NCBI GenBank assembly: GCA_044223975.1
Contig: JBGALI010000001.1
Location: 124,001-188,000 of the forward strand
Direction: 5' to 3'
DNA length: 64,000 nt
Origin: CAZCPB01 sp044223975
GTDB taxonomy: Bacteria; Planctomycetota; Phycisphaerae; Phycisphaerales; UBA1924
The notes under the pieces were generated by a model. The model searched no databases. It worked only from the letters and a program-made list of their open reading frames with translations, and had not been told where the DNA came from. Each line of letters begins with the position of its first letter. Positions within the stretch are counted from its first letter, which is position 1. Below, in pieces: positions 24,777 to 33,383 of this stretch. The position numbers and the translations under genes are program-made.

Positions 24777-27587
24777 ATGAAGACTCGATCGATCGCTATG
24801 CATCGCAGACTCGGCACAATGATTGTCTTCGCCGGTCTGGCCGTGGGCACCTCGGCCTTGGCCCTTGAGCCCGTCGGCGCGACAGCCCCGGTCGGGTCCG
24901 TCGGGACTGCCGCGGAGAAGGAGTTCCTGAACTCCAACCCCGCCACGGCGTTCTACCGCACCGACGGCAGAATCACCACCGTATACGGGCGCGGGTTCTC
25001 GCACGGCGCGACTCCCATCGCTGCCGCCGATGCGTTCCTGCTCGCCAACGCCGGGCTTTGGGGAGTTGACTCCGCGGACCTGCTTCCCGGCTCGCTCGCG
25101 GCCGACAACGCCCACACCCACGGCCTGATGTTCGACCCCCAGACCGGCACGTACAAGTTCACGCTGGTCTCGTACCTGCAGACCCACCAGGGCGTGCCGG
25201 TTTTCCAATCGGATGTTCGCCTCCTGGTCCGCAACGAGCCCGGCAATCCGCTCGTGCTGGCCCGCTCCGCGCTCCGCAGCGTCGGGAATTTCCGGGTCAA
25301 CGAGGCCGTCGCCGCCGAGCCCAACATCGCCGCGGCCCTTCAGAGCGCGATGGTCAAATTCCCCGGCATCGGCGGTTTCGCGGCTCCGCGCGTCGTGGTG
25401 TTTGCCGGTGATTCCGACCACCCCGCGCCGGCGGTCCTTGCCGTGGAGTTCGAGGGTGAGGTCGGCGCAATCGGCGCCCCCGTGTACGAGAAGTGGCACG
25501 TCGTTGCCGACGCGGCGACCGGCGCCGTGCTCTGGAGCGAGAGCCTCATCTCGGACCTGAACGTGACCGGTAGCATCAAGGCGATGGCCACGCCCGGCTT
25601 CAAGGCCGACATCTGCGCCACCGAGGCCGTCACCCCGCTGCCCTACGCCCGCGCCACCATCGGCGCCACCATCGCGTACGCCGATGCCAGCGGCAACTTC
25701 ACGATCACCAACCCCGGCACGGCCCAGGTGGCCGTCGGCAGCGAGTTGCGCGGCCGCTGGTTCCGGGTGTACGACTCGTCGGCCGGGAACGTCAACCCGT
25801 CCGTGATGAGCATGAACGTCACGCCGCCCGGCCCCGCCAACTTCGTGCACAACCCCACCAACAACAACGCCACCAAGCTCTCCGGAGCCAACGCGTACAT
25901 CGGGGCCAACAAGGTCCGCGATTACGCCCTCACCTACGACCCCGCGTTCCCAACCATCGCCGGCCAAACGGAATGGACCGTCAACATCAACGTCAGCGGC
26001 AGCTGCAACGCGTTCTACAACGGCAGCTCCATCAACTTCTACGCCGCCGGCGGCGGCTGCCCCTCGACCGCGTACGGTGACGTCGTCTACCACGAGTACG
26101 GCCATCACATGGTCAATGTCTCGGGCTCCGGCCAAGGGCAATACGGCGAAGGCTACGGCGACCTCAACGGCGTCATTATGGACGACGACCCGGTGCTGGG
26201 GTACGGCTTCACCGGCAATTGCAGCGGCGGCATCCGCACCGCCGCCAACTCGAAGCAGTATCCCTGCGCCGGGGAGGTCCACGACTGCGGACAGCTGATC
26301 AGCGGGTGCTTCTGGAGCACCCGCAACCAGCTCATCGTCAGCAACCCCTCGGACTACCGCACCCTCCTGGGCCAGTGGGCCGTGAACAGCGTCCAGGTGC
26401 ACACCGGAACCGAAATCACGCCGCAGATCACCATCGACGTGATGACCTTGGACGACAACGACTCCGACATCACCAACGGAACGCCGCACTACGCGCAGAT
26501 CCAGAGCGGCTTCAGCGCCCACAACATGCCCGGCCCGGCGGTGAACGCGCTGGCCTTCTCGTTCCCCAACGGCAGGCCGAGCGTCCTGAACCCCGACGGG
26601 GGCGACACCGTGACCGTCGTGGTGACGCCCAATCTCAGCAATACACTGAACACGTCGTCGGGCAAGCTCTACATCGACAAGGAGTCTGACGGTACCTACG
26701 TCTCGTACCCGATGGCTTACCAGGGCAGCAACACCTTCGTAGCGACGTTCCCGGCGATGACGTGCGGCACGCCGGTGCGCTACTACTTCGAGGCCAAGAC
26801 CGGCTCGGGAACCACGATGCGCGATCCGTTGTCGGCGCCCGCGGCGCACTTCGCGACATTCACCGCGCTGAGCATCTCGCCCTCTTGGAGCGACGACAGC
26901 GAGGTCAACATGGGCTGGGTCGCCTCACGCATCGTCCCCGGCGGCGGTACTGGCCCCCTCTACCAGGTCGGCGACTGGGTCCGCGAGGTTCCCAACGGCG
27001 CTCCGGGAACGCCCTCCGCCGACTTTGATCACCACGGCGCCGGCCGCTGCTGGTCCACCGGGTCCAACGGGGCGAGCTACCCGGACGTCGATGCCACGTT
27101 CGCGGTGGTATTGACGTCACCGACTTTAAACGGCCTCATCGGCGACGCCGTATTCAGCTACAGCCGCTGGTTTCATTCCACCGCGCCGGAGGCCTCGGAC
27201 ACGTTCCAGGCCCAGGTGTCGAACAACAACGGCGGAAGCTGGACCACGATCGAGACCGTAACGAGTAGCTCCTCGAGCTGGTCGACCGTGCTGTACCGCC
27301 TTGCGGAGTACGTGCCGCTGACGTCGCAGATGAGGCTCCGCTTCATCGTGACGGATGTGGATGCGGACACCGAAGTCGAGGCCGCGCTCGACGCGTTCTC
27401 CCTGGGCACCATCCAGTGCACCTGCCTCGCCGACTTCAACCACGACGGCTTTGTCTCCGGCGAGGACTTCGACAGCTTTAGCATCGCGTTCGAACTCGGT
27501 GAGCCTTCCGCGGACGTGAACGGCGACACCTTCGTCAGCGGCGATGATTTCGACGCGTACACCGCGGCGTTCGCGGCCGGCTGCTGA
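24777..27587 (+). CDS. Secreted zinc metallopeptidase with GC-type dockerin tail
   Basis: A 936-residue exported protein with a signal peptide ('MIVFAGLAVGTSALA'). Residues about 40-270 resemble the FTP/PepSY propeptide of thermolysin- and fungalysin-like enzymes. The catalytic segment carries the HEXXH zinc motif at 439-443 in 'VVYHEYGHHMV', followed by 'GEGYGDLNGVIMDD', which places the third ligand Glu as in M4/M36-like peptidases. A beta-rich region follows. The last ~55 residues are two EF-hand-like repeats ('DFNHDGFVSGEDFDSF', 'DVNGDTFVSGDDFDAY') ending in Gly-Cys, the planctomycete GC-type dockerin anchoring module. It has its own terminator. Substrates are unknown. Confidence 0.85.
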   Translation: MKTRSIAMHRRLGTMIVFAGLAVGTSALALEPVGATAPVGSVGTAAEKEFLNSNPATAFYRTDGRITTVYGRGFSHGATPIAAADAFLLANAGLWGVDSADLLPGSLAADNAHTHGLMFDPQTGTYKFTLVSYLQTHQGVPVFQSDVRLLVRNEPGNPLVLARSALRSVGNFRVNEAVAAEPNIAAALQSAMVKFPGIGGFAAPRVVVFAGDSDHPAPAVLAVEFEGEVGAIGAPVYEKWHVVADAATGAVLWSESLISDLNVTGSIKAMATPGFKADICATEAVTPLPYARATIGATIAYADASGNFTITNPGTAQVAVGSELRGRWFRVYDSSAGNVNPSVMSMNVTPPGPANFVHNPTNNNATKLSGANAYIGANKVRDYALTYDPAFPTIAGQTEWTVNINVSGSCNAFYNGSSINFYAAGGGCPSTAYGDVVYHEYGHHMVNVSGSGQGQYGEGYGDLNGVIMDDDPVLGYGFTGNCSGGIRTAANSKQYPCAGEVHDCGQLISGCFWSTRNQLIVSNPSDYRTLLGQWAVNSVQVHTGTEITPQITIDVMTLDDNDSDITNGTPHYAQIQSGFSAHNMPGPAVNALAFSFPNGRPSVLNPDGGDTVTVVVTPNLSNTLNTSSGKLYIDKESDGTYVSYPMAYQGSNTFVATFPAMTCGTPVRYYFEAKTGSGTTMRDPLSAPAAHFATFTALSISPSWSDDSEVNMGWVASRIVPGGGTGPLYQVGDWVREVPNGAPGTPSADFDHHGAGRCWSTGSNGASYPDVDATFAVVLTSPTLNGLIGDAVFSYSRWFHSTAPEASDTFQAQVSNNNGGSWTTIETVTSSSSSWSTVLYRLAEYVPLTSQMRLRFIVTDVDADTEVEAALDAFSLGTIQCTCLADFNHDGFVSGEDFDSFSIAFELGEPSADVNGDTFVSGDDFDAYTAAFAAGC

Positions 27588-27614
27588 GCCTCTTCCCCCC
27601 TCTCGCCTCTCCCG

Positions 27615-27644
27615 GGCCCGCCCCATTCACGGGGCGGGCCTTTT
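27615..27644 (+). terminator. Intrinsic terminator of the metallopeptidase gene
   Basis: A 10-bp G+C stem GGCCCGCCCC / GGGGCGGGCC (27615-27624 with 27631-27640), loop ATTCAC, followed by TTTT. Confidence 0.87.
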
Positions 27645-27718
27645 CGTTGCGCGCAGCCGCCACCTAGCCCCGCTCCGCGTGGCCCACGCGCCGCGGGCGC
27701 GGGGTGGCGCGGAGCGCC

Positions 27719-28819
27719 TCATCCCATGAACCGGCCGCCGTCCACCCGAAGGATCTGGCCCGTGACGTACGCCGCTTCCAACGCCAGCCACTTGACGGCC
27801 CTCGCCGCGTCTTCGGGCGTGCCCGCGCGGCCGAGCGGGACCCGGGCCAGGTACTCGCGCTGCACGCCCTCGCGTGATTCGTCACCTTCCTCCGGCCACG
27901 CCACCACGCCCGGCGCCACGCCGTTGACCCGGACCCGCGGAGCCAGGTCCCGCGCCAGAGATCGGACCATTTCCGCCAGCGCCGCCTTCGACATCGCGTA
28001 CGCCGAGTACCCCGCGCGGGACGGCCCCAGCGCGTGCACGTCGATCATCGCCACGACGCTGCCGCCCCCGCTCAGCTTCGATTCTCGGAGCCGTCCCGCC
28101 AGACCCCGCGTGAGAAGCAGTGGGGCCAGCGCGTGCACGCGCCACGCTTCTTCAGCCTCTGCCGCGCTCAGCGTTTCGAGCGGCGTGCGCCGGTAGACCG
28201 ACGCGTTGTGCACCAGCACGTCGACCCGCGGCAGTTCCTTCGCCAGGTCCCGCGCGACGCGGTCGACCTCGTCGATGTCGGTGAGGTCCAGAGACACCAG
28301 GTGCACGGCGACACCCAGCTGGCACAGCTCGTCAGCCGCGCGGGCCGCGGCATCGGCGTCGCGACGGTACGTGATCACCAGGTCGCACCCGGCCCTGGCG
28401 AACGACTCGGCGATCGCCCGCCCCACGCGCCGGGTTCCGCCCGTGATCACGGCGACCGGGCGTTGTCCGCTCGGGAAGTTCTGCGCGTTGCGCACCGGAA
28501 GAGCCGTCCCCTCCGTGCCCGCCTCGGAGACCTCTCCCTTCTCGTTCATGACGAACTGGCGGGTCGCCGGCTCGGCGCGCTTGCCCGCCTCGCTCCACGC
28601 GTCGTTGGCCTGCGAGGGAAGCCCTTCGTCCGCACGCGCGGCCGGGCGCATCCGGCGCAGCACCGCCAGCACCACCAGCAGCGCCACCAGCACCAGCACC
28701 AGGGCCAGCGCGACCACGGCAACCTGGAGGAGTTGGAGCGCGACGCGGGCGGAGGACTCGGGCGTGGCCGCGCCCGTCTGCGCCGCAAATCCAAGGAGCG
28801 CGAGCACCGTCGTTGGCAT
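27719..28819 (-). CDS. Membrane-anchored SDR oxidoreductase, pteridine-reductase-like
   Basis: A 366-residue protein started at the ATG at 28819. Residues about 25-55 form a strongly hydrophobic segment ('VAVVALALVLVLVALLVVLA'), and a charged linker leads to a complete short-chain dehydrogenase domain (about 120-366). 'ITGGTRRVGRAIAESFARAG' has the TGxxxRxG loop of pteridine reductase/FolM-type SDRs, and 'LVHNASVYRRTPLE' is also close to those enzymes. The catalytic 'YSAYAMSKAAL' (YxxxK) and C-terminal 'GQILRVDGG' are intact. It is probably an NADPH-dependent reductase tethered to the membrane, with the domain facing the cytoplasm. The pterin substrate is an inference. It is divergent from prfB. 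Confidence 0.8.
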   Translation of the reverse strand: MPTTVLALLGFAAQTGAATPESSARVALQLLQVAVVALALVLVLVALLVVLAVLRRMRPAARADEGLPSQANDAWSEAGKRAEPATRQFVMNEKGEVSEAGTEGTALPVRNAQNFPSGQRPVAVITGGTRRVGRAIAESFARAGCDLVITYRRDADAAARAADELCQLGVAVHLVSLDLTDIDEVDRVARDLAKELPRVDVLVHNASVYRRTPLETLSAAEAEEAWRVHALAPLLLTRGLAGRLRESKLSGGGSVVAMIDVHALGPSRAGYSAYAMSKAALAEMVRSLARDLAPRVRVNGVAPGVVAWPEEGDESREGVQREYLARVPLGRAGTPEDAARAVKWLALEAAYVTGQILRVDGGRFMG

Positions 28820-28864
28820 GCGCGCCACTATACCGGCCCGCGGGGTGCGCCCGCACCGGCACGC

Positions 28865-28870
28865 TATAGT
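28865..28870 (+). promoter_or_regulatory. Candidate -10 element of prfB
   Basis: TATAGT lies 24 bp before the prfB ATG in the 74-bp gap between divergent genes. No convincing -35 partner was seen, so the call is tentative. Confidence 0.3.
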
Positions 28871-28893
28871 CACGACCTTTTCAGAGGCCCCCT

Positions 28894-30016
28894 ATGCACT
28901 TTGACGCACACCAGCCTGTCATCGCCGATCTTGAGGCGCGGATCGTAACCATCCGCGACTCTCTTTAACTACGAGTCAAAGCTGGCCCAACTCCGGGACT
29001 GGGAGGCCCAGATGGCCTCCGACGGGTTCTGGGAAGCCAAGGACCGGGCTCAGAAGCTCGTGTCCCAGGTCAAAACGCTCAAGGCTCAGGTCGACCCCCT
29101 GACCGGCGTCATCCGCGATTTCGAGGACGCCAAGCTCGCGTACGAAATGTCGAAGGAGGCCGGCGACAAAGACCTCCTCGCCGAGGCCGACGAGCAACTC
29201 TTCAAGCTCGTGTCGCGCATGGAGAAGGTCGAGCAGCGATCGCTCCTGTCGGGCAAGCACGACTCGAAGGCCTGCTTCCTCACGATCTCCGCGGGCGTCG
29301 GCGGCACCGAGGCCAACGACTGGGCCGAGATGCTCTTCCGCATGTACATTTTCTACTGCGAGAAGATGGGCTTTGAGGTCGAGGAAGTCGACCGCGGCTT
29401 CGGCTCCGAGGTGGGGATCGACTCGGTCACGCTCCACGTCAAGGGGCCGTACGCCTTCGGGTATCTCAACTGCGAGCGCGGCACCCACCGGCTGGCCCGC
29501 GTCTCTCCTTTTAACGCACAGGGCAAGCGCCAGACCAGTTTCGCGACCGTGGATGTGGTGCCCGAGTTTGAAGAGGTCGAGTTTGAGATCCCGGAGAAGG
29601 ACGTCGAGATCATCCCGTTCGTTCGCGCCAGCGGCCCGGGCGGGCAGAACGTCAACAAGGTGGCCACCGCCATTCGGGTCATCCACAAGCCCACGGGCCT
29701 TCAGGTCGTCGCGAGCACCTACCGCGACCAGCCCCAGAACCGCAAGCAGGCCCTGTCCGTCCTGCAGGCCAAGCTCCAGCTGATCGAGGACGAAAAGCGG
29801 GAAGCGGAAATCGCGGCGGCGACAGGCGGTGCCATGGAACGCGGCTGGGGCACCCAGATCCGCTCGTACGTCTTCTACGACAACCGCGTGAAGGACCACC
29901 GCACCGGCCACGAGTCGAGCGACTACGAGACGGTGCTCCGAGGCGAGCTCGCGCCGTTCATCGACGCCGAATTGAAGCGGCGACGGGCCGAGAAGGAAGC
30001 CTCCAAGGCCGGTTGA
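28894..30016 (+). CDS. prfB: Peptide chain release factor 2, expressed by +1 frameshift
   Basis: The gene lies in two frames. The ATG at 28894 opens 24 codons (starting MHFDAHQPVIADLEA) that end in CTT TAA at 28963-28968. The main frame, from AAC at 28967, continues 'NYESKLAQLRDWEAQMASDG' to the TAG/TGA-type stop at 30016. A +1 shift on CTT gives a 373-residue protein. The anticodon-like SPF tripeptide falls at 204-206 and GGQ at 249-251, each one residue from the E. coli RF2 positions, which confirms the join. RF2 reads UGA and UAA stops and triggers peptide release on the ribosome. Starting at an internal ATG (29012) would remove most of domain 1 and is less likely. The AGAGG before 28894 supports that start. 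Confidence 0.95.
28960..28969 (+). other. Programmed +1 frameshift site of prfB with UAA instead of UGA
   Basis: The site reads TCT CTT TAA C. The classic bacterial RF2 site is CTT TGA C, preceded three bases earlier by an AGGGGG Shine-Dalgarno-like stimulator. Here the in-frame stop is TAA and no purine-rich AGG/GGG element is seen in the preceding 15 bases (ATCCGCGAC lies there). Slipping from CUU to UUU leads to AAC, so Asn replaces the usual Asp after the shift. UAA is read by both RF1 and RF2, so feedback on RF2 level would be weaker or differ in kind. Confidence 0.8.
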
Positions 30017-30241
30017 GACGCGGTTCGGTCGGGCACAACTGACAGCGCACCGAACAAGATCCGATCCTCGGTCCGTGCCAGTCGAAATGAGCGCATTTTG
30101 AGCGCAAAGAAGACCCTGCCGGACTGAATTTCGTTATACTTGCTCGCAGTCAACGATCGACCGGGCGTACCAGTCGGTTGGACGCGGGGCAGTTTCCAGC
30201 CCTTGGTTTGTGAACTGTGGTCATAGGTAGGAGAGCTTGAC

Positions 30242-30961
30242 ATGACGGACCGTCGCTTGTTCTTGGCCGCTTTGGCGGCCGGAGTCGCTGGCCTCGCCGC
30301 TTCGGCGAACGCCGACATCGTCGCCAACTGGACGTTTGACGCAAACCTGCCCGGCACTTGGACGAGCACGGTGGGCACCACCGCCACGTCGACGGGTCCC
30401 TTCGCAGCCGAGGCCGGCGCAAACGCGGCAACGTCGTTTGCTTCCGGTGTTCACGCCGCGGCCGGCCTGTTCACGGCCCCCACCGGGAACGGCACCGCCA
30501 AGTCGTACGGCGCCAACACGTGGGCGATCGGCGACTACTGGCAGTTCACCACCAGCACAACCGGCTACTCGGGCATCTCGATCCAGTGGGATCAGACCTC
30601 GAGCAACACCGGCCCGCGCGACTTCAAGCTCTCGTACAGCACCGACGGCAGCACGTTCACCGACCTCGGTGGAACCCGCACCGTTCTGGCCAACGCGAGC
30701 CCGAACACTCCGTGGAGCTCGGGCAGCTACAACGCTGCCTACACCTTCACCGCCGCAGCTCCCGCCGGCCTCGACAATCAGGCCACCGTGTACTTCCGGC
30801 TGCGCATGACCAGCACGGCGTCCGCCAACGGCAGCACCGTGGCCGGGAGCGGTTCAAACCGTGTGGACAGCGTCATCATCTCCGGCGCGGTCCCCGCCCC
30901 CGGCGCGATGGCCCTCCTGGGCCTCGGCGGCCTGATCGCTGGCCGTCGTCGTCGCTCCTGA
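30242..30961 (+). CDS. PEP-CTERM secreted protein (exosortase cargo)
   Basis: A 239-residue protein with a signal peptide (1-24, ending 'AASANA') and a beta-rich, Ser/Thr/Gly-rich mature part. The C-terminal sorting tail 'VPAPGAMALLGLGGLIAGRRRR' (given as VPAPGA, a hydrophobic helix, then GRRRR) is the common planctomycete PEP-CTERM form. The body ('DYWQFTTSTTGYSGISIQWD') resembles lectin- or carbohydrate-binding-like jelly-roll proteins, but no family is claimed. The 225-bp upstream gap contains TATACT at 30135-30140 as a possible -10. A strong terminator follows. Confidence 0.85.
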   Translation: MTDRRLFLAALAAGVAGLAASANADIVANWTFDANLPGTWTSTVGTTATSTGPFAAEAGANAATSFASGVHAAAGLFTAPTGNGTAKSYGANTWAIGDYWQFTTSTTGYSGISIQWDQTSSNTGPRDFKLSYSTDGSTFTDLGGTRTVLANASPNTPWSSGSYNAAYTFTAAAPAGLDNQATVYFRLRMTSTASANGSTVAGSGSNRVDSVIISGAVPAPGAMALLGLGGLIAGRRRRS

Positions 30962-30999
30962 GCCACCGGTACCGAGTTTCAGTTCCTAGCCTGACCAGA

Positions 31000-31032
31000 G
31001 AACCCCGGGAATTGCGCCCGGGGTTCTTTTTT
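31000..31032 (+). terminator. Intrinsic terminator after the PEP-CTERM gene
   Basis: A 10-bp stem GAACCCCGGG / CCCGGGGTTC (31000-31009 with 31017-31026), loop AATTGCG, and six T (31027-31032). Confidence 0.9.
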
Positions 31033-31094
31033 CGTTGGATTGCGGGCCGGTGCGGTCGCAGCGATCTGCATCGGCGGGATCGGTCGCTGTCCGG

Positions 31095-32657
31095 TCAGTA
31101 CTTCCCGTCCTTTTCCTTCTTCTTTTTCTTGGCGTCCTTTTCCTTCTCGGTATCCGCCGAAGTCTTGGCCGTCGTGGTCGCCCGGAACTTGATCGCCTGG
31201 TACGCCAAGTCCGGCGGCTGCGGCGTCATGAGCCAGCCCCACATGCCCGGCGCGCCGTAGGACTCGACGGTCGTCGGCGGGTGGAAGCCGAACGACAACG
31301 GCACGATGCGGCTGAGTTCCTCGTGTGTTCCGAAGTACTTCCACGGCTTGTCCATCGCGCCCATCCTCGAGCTGACCTTCCGCATCCGCACGACGTCCAC
31401 AGGGATCCACGTCAGCGTCCGGCGTGCCTCGTCGTACAGCGCAAACTCGGACCAGCACCGCAGCTTGGCGCTGCGCTGGTTTGTCTGAGCCAGGAAGTCC
31501 TGGGGCTGCTTGTCGTCGCCACCCAGGTCGTACCCGATGATCAGGCGTGCGGGCAGCCCCGCCGAACGCATCGCCGCGACCACCACACTGTTGATGTCAA
31601 ACTCCGAGCCGCGGTGGCTCTGGATCGTCTGCGGCACGCCTTGCAGATCGAAGCCTTGGAGTTCGCCCGTGTTGAGGAACCGCAGGCCCACCCCCGACGT
31701 TTGGAACTCGCTGGCGATGCGCCCGGCGATGTACTTCGCCGCGGCCACCGGCTTGGCCCCCTTTGAGTTTCCCCCCGTGTAGGAGTGCACAAGGTCGGCC
31801 ACGACTTTCTTGTCAAACTCGGCCGTCACCGGTCCGCCGTCGCCTCGAGTCTTCGTGTAGTCGATGAACATCTGCGGCGCCATGGTGGCCTTGATCACCT
31901 CGGGCAGTTCGCCCGTGGGCCAGCCGACCTGCATCGCCGCTTCCTCGTCAAACACGGTGTTCCAGCACCGGTATTCGATCGCGAACTCCATCCCGATCTC
32001 GCGGCAGGCGGTCTTCTGATCCAGACCGAATTTCATCAACTGCGTCCCGGAGTGGTAGAGCTCGCCCGAAATCTGCTTGTCGAGGATCACCGGAGCGACC
32101 GGGTTGTTCTTCGAATCGACCGCCGGGCGATCGTTGATGAGCAGCTTTCCGCGAAGGCTGAACGGATCGGGCCGCGCCGAACTCGTCTCCGTCGGCAGGG
32201 GAAAGACCATCGACAGCGTGTCGAAGTTAAACGTGTACATGTCGGGAAGCCGGTCTTTGAGCCCGGAGTTGGTGGCGTTCGAGCGATCGGGCCGGACCGT
32301 GACGTTGACCGTCAGCGTCCAGTCCTTGGGCTTCTCGCGCGCGATGTAAGGCCCGGGAGAGGTCACTTTCGGCGGAGAGCCGGCGGGGGCGGGCGGTTGC
32401 ACCACCGGCGCCGTCGGAACGCCCGGTGCCGCGGGCGTCGCGGGATGCGACGGGTCCGCCGGCTTGGCCGGATCGACCGCATCATCATCCTCGGCCGGTT
32501 GCTCCGGGGCGGGCTGCGCGGGCTTGGGCTTGACCCGGGGTTGACGCACTTTCGGAGGCTCGGGCGGAGCGTCCTGGGCCAGCCCCGGCGAGGCGAAGCA
32601 GCAACCGAGTGAAAGCGCCAGTCCGGCCGCGAGCAGACGCGAAATTCGTTCGTTCAT
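31095..32657 (-). CDS. Exported transglutaminase-fold protein with altered catalytic residues
   Basis: A 520-residue protein started at 32657 after a GAGG ribosome site. The signal peptide ends near 'FASPGLAQ'. A Pro/Ala-rich linker (about 30-110) follows, then a beta domain and a transglutaminase-like core ('VVAAMRSAGLPARLIIGYDL', 'RCWSEFALYDE', 'WIPVDVVR'). In a standard core, Cys precedes the helix and His begins HAWxE. Here the Cys position is Glu (in 'GSEFDINS') and the His position is Cys ('RCWSE'), while the Asp is kept. Papain-like chemistry is therefore doubtful. The C-terminus ends in a Lys/Glu-rich tail ('KEKDAKKKKKEKDGKY'). The role is unknown; envelope location is likely. Confidence 0.7.
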   Translation of the reverse strand: MNERISRLLAAGLALSLGCCFASPGLAQDAPPEPPKVRQPRVKPKPAQPAPEQPAEDDDAVDPAKPADPSHPATPAAPGVPTAPVVQPPAPAGSPPKVTSPGPYIAREKPKDWTLTVNVTVRPDRSNATNSGLKDRLPDMYTFNFDTLSMVFPLPTETSSARPDPFSLRGKLLINDRPAVDSKNNPVAPVILDKQISGELYHSGTQLMKFGLDQKTACREIGMEFAIEYRCWNTVFDEEAAMQVGWPTGELPEVIKATMAPQMFIDYTKTRGDGGPVTAEFDKKVVADLVHSYTGGNSKGAKPVAAAKYIAGRIASEFQTSGVGLRFLNTGELQGFDLQGVPQTIQSHRGSEFDINSVVVAAMRSAGLPARLIIGYDLGGDDKQPQDFLAQTNQRSAKLRCWSEFALYDEARRTLTWIPVDVVRMRKVSSRMGAMDKPWKYFGTHEELSRIVPLSFGFHPPTTVESYGAPGMWGWLMTPQPPDLAYQAIKFRATTTAKTSADTEKEKDAKKKKKEKDGKY

Positions 32658-32784
32658 GAGCAACACCTCGGAAGGTAAGACGCGGCAGGGGCGCCCGCGG
32701 TCCTCAACAATACCTGACCACAGCACGGGCCGTTCGCCATCGGCTGCGATCCCACGACTCCATACGGGTAAAGTTCGCCTACGG

Positions 32785-33360
32785 ATGCCCGACACCGCTC
32801 CCAATCCCCTCGGTCACCCCGGACGCCTTGAAGTCATCTGCGGCCCGATGTTCGCCGGGAAAACAACCGAACTGCTCCGCCGCCTCGCCGAGGCGGGGCG
32901 TGCGGGTGGGCGCGTCGCGGCCTTCAAGCCGGTGATCGATCGGCGCTACTCCGACGCCGCGATCGTCAGCCACGCGGGCGTGCAATCGCCAGCGCGAGCG
33001 GCCGGCACCGCGGCGGAGATCGTTGCTTGGGTCCGTGACGAGTCCGTCATCGGGATCGACGAGGCGCATTTCTTCGGCGCTGACCTGGCGATCGCGTGCG
33101 CTTCGCTGTTGCGACAGCGCAGGCGGGTCGTCGTGGCGGGGCTAGAGCGTGATCATTTCGGGAATCCCTTCGAGCCGTTCCCCGCCCTGCTGTGCGAGGC
33201 CGACGAGGTGCTCAAGCTGAGCGGCCCGTGCGCCGCGTGCGGCCGTCCGGCGATTCACTCACAGCGCATGGTCGATACGCCCGGGCGCATCGTGGTGGGG
33301 GGGGCGGGAATGTACGAGCCGCGCTGCCGTGAATGCTTCCGGCCCGCGCGCCAGGACTGA
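32785..33360 (+). CDS. tdk: Thymidine kinase
   Basis: A 191-residue type II thymidine kinase that phosphorylates thymidine to dTMP with ATP. The start at 32785 is chosen because the family similarity begins soon after. Walker A is 'GPMFAGKTTELLRRL', Walker B is 'VIGIDEAHFF', the lid/substrate region is 'VAGLERDHFGNPFEPFP', and the structural zinc site is 'CAACGRP' plus 'CRECF'. It is next to a P-loop nucleoside-kinase-like gene and a CNT transporter, a nucleoside-salvage group. Confidence 0.95.
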   Translation: MPDTAPNPLGHPGRLEVICGPMFAGKTTELLRRLAEAGRAGGRVAAFKPVIDRRYSDAAIVSHAGVQSPARAAGTAAEIVAWVRDESVIGIDEAHFFGADLAIACASLLRQRRRVVVAGLERDHFGNPFEPFPALLCEADEVLKLSGPCAACGRPAIHSQRMVDTPGRIVVGGAGMYEPRCRECFRPARQD

Positions 33361-33383
33361 ACGGCCGACCCGCGCTGCCGCCG

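Noticed and set aside
24762..26849. 695-codon minus-strand open frame opposite the metallopeptidase gene
   Set aside because: Gly/Val/Arg-rich mirror translation without domain features.
29012..30016. Reading prfB as a simple gene starting at 29012
   Set aside because: It would lack the N-terminal helices of RF2, and the upstream 24 codons plus CTT TAA C reproduce the known frameshift layout.
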